Positions 61,376 to 64,000 of a DNA stretch of 64,000 bases are shown piece by piece. The position numbers were made by a program, and so were the translations under genes. Below the pieces are notes generated by a model. The model searched no databases, was not told the DNA's origin, and saw nothing but the letters and a program-made list of their open reading frames with translations. The number at the start of each line of letters is the position of its first letter. The stretch's first letter is position 1. Source of the stretch: Berghia stephanieae (taxonomy: Eukaryota; Mollusca; Gastropoda; Nudibranchia; Aeolidiidae); contig CM067450.1 of assembly GCA_034508935.3 (NCBI GenBank), positions 8,748,602 to 8,812,601 on the forward strand, in the 5' to 3' direction.

Positions 61376-63931
61376 CTTAGAGTTGATTCTCTGTACCGGC
61401 AACACCTGGTCTACGATGAAGTTGTTTACTCTTGTAAGCAAGGAAAACGTCGAATGCCATCTTCAAGCACAGGTATAAGGCCAAAACAAAGGTAATGAAT
61501 CTTAATTTTACACATTTCAATTCAAAATGAGGTGTTGGCTGTGATTTTTCACCATTTTCAAATATGTTTACATCTATGTAGAAATTAGCATTGATTTTTG
61601 AAAGATAATGTTGAATTTTTACATGGGTTTTACTGATTACTACTCACAAAGTGTAGTCTGCCCACACCTGAATGATATCTTTGTTCTTATATTCACATTC
61701 GATAGTACCAGTAGGCCTACTTGTTTTTGACAAGAGATGTGGCAAGTTCGAGGCATGTGTGATGGGTTTAGGGTTTCGTCTAACCACTTCTATCCTTTAT
61801 TTCAGACAATGGTGGATATTTTACGCCCAACAAAAGTTTCTTGTTAGGTTTAATCAAGGGTACGCAAAATAAGATTGAGTTATCAATAAGCTTTCTTCCT
61901 AATTTATTGTTAAGTGAGATTCTTGATACGGTTAATATGGCTTTGTCTTTTACGAATGAAGAGCAAATTTGGATGGTGTTTTGTAAAATACGGAAAAGTA
62001 CTCGTCATATTCATATGAAATTTTACAACCAAAAAGAAGAAATGTTCATGTATTACCTTGTCTGCGACAAAACCTACACGCCCGGTAGTTTTAGAAATAT
62101 TTTACTCCATGGAGTAAAAATCTATTTTTAACGGTCTTCTGGTAATCGCACGAGTTTTGTCGCTTGACATAGTCTAAAATGACCTTTTTTCTAACTGTGT
62201 GCCAACTTTCAGTCATATTCATCGATAAACAGCGTCGTAATTAATTTTTTAAAATAGCATATACGAAACGGCTTCGTCCCATATTTTGTCGCGAATTTGG
62301 ACACTTCGTGAGCGAAAAAGAGGCCCAAAGATTTGTGCGGGATAGTCATTGCTACAGTCCTGTATATTTTTCGCCTAATGGCGAATTCTGTACCCTGAGA
62401 TATTTTGTCTTTCTAGCCATTTTAGGAACATTATCTTCGAAACAATACTACAGGCTAAAGATAGCCTTGCGAGGTTCTTAAAGAAATACAGATTGCTAAC
62501 ACGGCACTATCTCTATTAATGCTATAGTATAGAGATCCCTTCCCCATCCTAACATTTCTTTCACGTCCCCTTTATCATACCGCCTTCTCATTTGTCTCTT
62601 GTTCTAAAACCAGAATCCTCATAGGGGGGGGGGGGGGGGCTGTGGTTAACGTATTGCACTGCACTGTGATAGAAAGGTTCTGGGCCCCGCTTCAGGCATT
62701 TATGTTTTTTCCGTGGTTAGGATTATTAACCCCAATTTGCTCACTTGGACAACATGGATGATTCCTGTTGACATCAGACATCCGGAACAAGTGTGCATGA
62801 ATGGTGTTCGAAAGAGCAAGATAGAAAGATACAAAAAAAAAACACACAACAGTCTAGCTCGACTGGGAATCGAACCTCAGACCTGCTTATCGTGGTGGGA
62901 AAGCAGAATTTTAAATTTTATTAATCCTCTTGAATCTAGGTATACAAACTACACCACATGGATTGTAGATTGTAAATTCTAGTAGAGTGTTTTAGCATAG
63001 ATAGCTGATTTCATTTTTCCAAAAAGTTTTCCCTTTTTAAATGTTTGATTAAATTATTTTTTTTCCTGTTTCAGTTCTCAGCGCTTTATCCGGAAAACAG
63101 GCGACCTGACCCCAATGAGGTGCTACAGGACATCCTTAGCCTGCCTTCCATCAGTGCGAAGGATGTTTCGTCATACATCAAAGACAACAAAATAAGTGCA
63201 CTCTACCTAAGGATATACACTACCTTCGTAAGAAGCTGGACAAGGCTGCTGACGGATCAGAGTCAGAGGAGAAAGTCCAGAAAGTGCTTCAGGATAGAGA
63301 AGAAATGGGTGGACAAGTTGAATTTGGCACCCAGGAGGATGGAACATTCCAATATTTGACATTTGTCACAAAGGAAATGATAAAGACAATGGACCAGTAC
63401 CCAGAAATACTGGTGATGGATACGACATATAAATGTAACTCATTTGGTTATGCCCTGTTCAACGTTCTGGCAATTGATGGGAATGGGCAGGGCATTCCTG
63501 TGCTGCATGCTTTTGTTTCGTCTGAAAGGAGCGACATTTTGGCCCTGTGTCTTTCTTTCTTCTGCCGGTGTTACGACAGTTCTAAGACAACAACTGTATT
63601 TGTTGACAAGGACATGGCAGAGTTGGTGGCAATACGCTCTGTGATGCCGCATGTCTCCCTAAGACTGTGTTCATTTCTTCACGCTTCGATGGCTGTTAAA
63701 AAAGCACTTTTCGAAAGGAAGGTGCCAGCGCATTTATTACATTACACGCTGACGCATTTTCAGCAGCAGAAAGTGTACAAAAGTGAGGAGGTGTATGGAG
63801 AGGCGAAGGAAAAATTAAGGATGTGTCCTCACCGAGTGTTATCTCTTACTTTGAGGATAATTGGTGGATTTGTCCACAGATGTGGGCAGCTTGCTTCAGC
63901 GATTCGCAATCATTTCATATCACCACAATAA
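61376..63931 (+). CDS. ZSWIM/MULE-like gene, two exons seen, one frame slip
   Basis: Exon 61376-61491 (acceptor TATTGCAG; donor GTAATG, or alternatively GTATAA at 61473) reads LRVDSLYRQHLVYDEVVYSC and KQGKRRMPSSSTGIRPKQ, like the N-terminal domain of ZSWIM1/3-type proteins. Exon 63075-63931 reads FSALYPENRRPDPNEVLQDI, slips one base at ACAAAATAAG (about 63190), then KDIHYLRKKLDKAADGSE and a MULE-type catalytic region: PEILVMDTTYKCNSFGYAL, FVDKDMAELVAI and LCSFLHASMAVKKAL, with D in MDTTY and VDKD at the usual positions. It stops at TAA 63929. Phases do not join directly, so an exon between them is missing or unrecognised. No SWIM zinc finger is seen before the stop. It could be a host ZSWIM-like gene or a MULE copy. 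Confidence 0.75.
61492..63074. other. intron of the ZSWIM/MULE-like gene
   Basis: A 96-codon frame at 61841-62131 (SFTNEEQIWMVFCKI, NQKEEMFMYYLVCD) resembles no family I know. Poly-G near 62625-62639 and tRNA-like minus-strand sequence (GGGAATCGAACCTCAGACC, 62867) indicate SINE debris. Confidence 0.5.
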
Positions 63932-64000
63932 ATCACGCAGAGTCATTTCACCAAAAGCTGAAACAAACACTAACCACAAAAACATCATTAAGCTCTTGCA

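Overview
This is eukaryotic, AT-rich, intron-containing DNA, very probably from a marine invertebrate and most likely a mollusc. That call is inference: it rests on a split copper-monooxygenase gene, many trinucleotide arrays, tRNA-derived SINEs, and a LINE-type 3' tail with a GGCGCT/AGCGCC hairpin of a kind I associate with molluscan repeats. Nothing looks bacterial: there are no operons, rRNA genes or CRISPR arrays.

Left third (about 1-15,424, + strand): nine exons of a dopamine-beta-hydroxylase/MOXD1-like copper monooxygenase run to a stop codon. All six expected copper ligands are readable. The introns hold trinucleotide arrays (one of 1.15 kb), SINEs of three families, fold-back elements and MITEs. 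From 15.4 to 24.4 kb there is only repeat material: a MITE with CTGTCCCC ends, an inverted SINE pair, a pogo-like element, LINE tails and a Ty1/copia fossil.

Middle (24.4-45 kb): a five-exon gene for a tyrosine-recombinase (Crypton-like) protein with a zinc finger and a SANT-like tail. A 6.45-kb I/Nimb-type LINE (copy A) sits in its last exon between 12-bp target duplications. Inside copy A, about 710 bases interleave LINE sequence with the uninterrupted gene. That pattern looks like an assembler averaging an empty allele with an occupied one. Downstream, a decayed duplicate of the gene's 3' end is split by a pogo/Tigger-like element, which is itself split by a nearly intact second LINE (copy B).

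Right third (45-64 kb): LINE tails, a Ty3/gypsy fossil, a P-element/THAP9-like remnant, then a nest. An unrecognised coding exon (52,293 onward) is interrupted by a 4.1-kb DNA transposon with 9-bp target duplications and a roughly 950-residue transposase of a family I cannot name, then by a 5'-truncated LINE (copy C) with a 10-bp duplication. Removing both restores the frame exactly. The window ends with two exons of a ZSWIM/MULE-like gene.

Several otherwise open frames are broken by single-base losses in homopolymers. With the mosaic in copy A, this suggests a lightly polished long-read assembly, so apparent pseudogenes here should be judged cautiously. The strongest candidate for something undescribed is the 52,411-56,527 transposon. 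The most informative structural signals are the mosaic and a 3' hairpin shared by several repeat families, one of which has a different stem sequence that still pairs.
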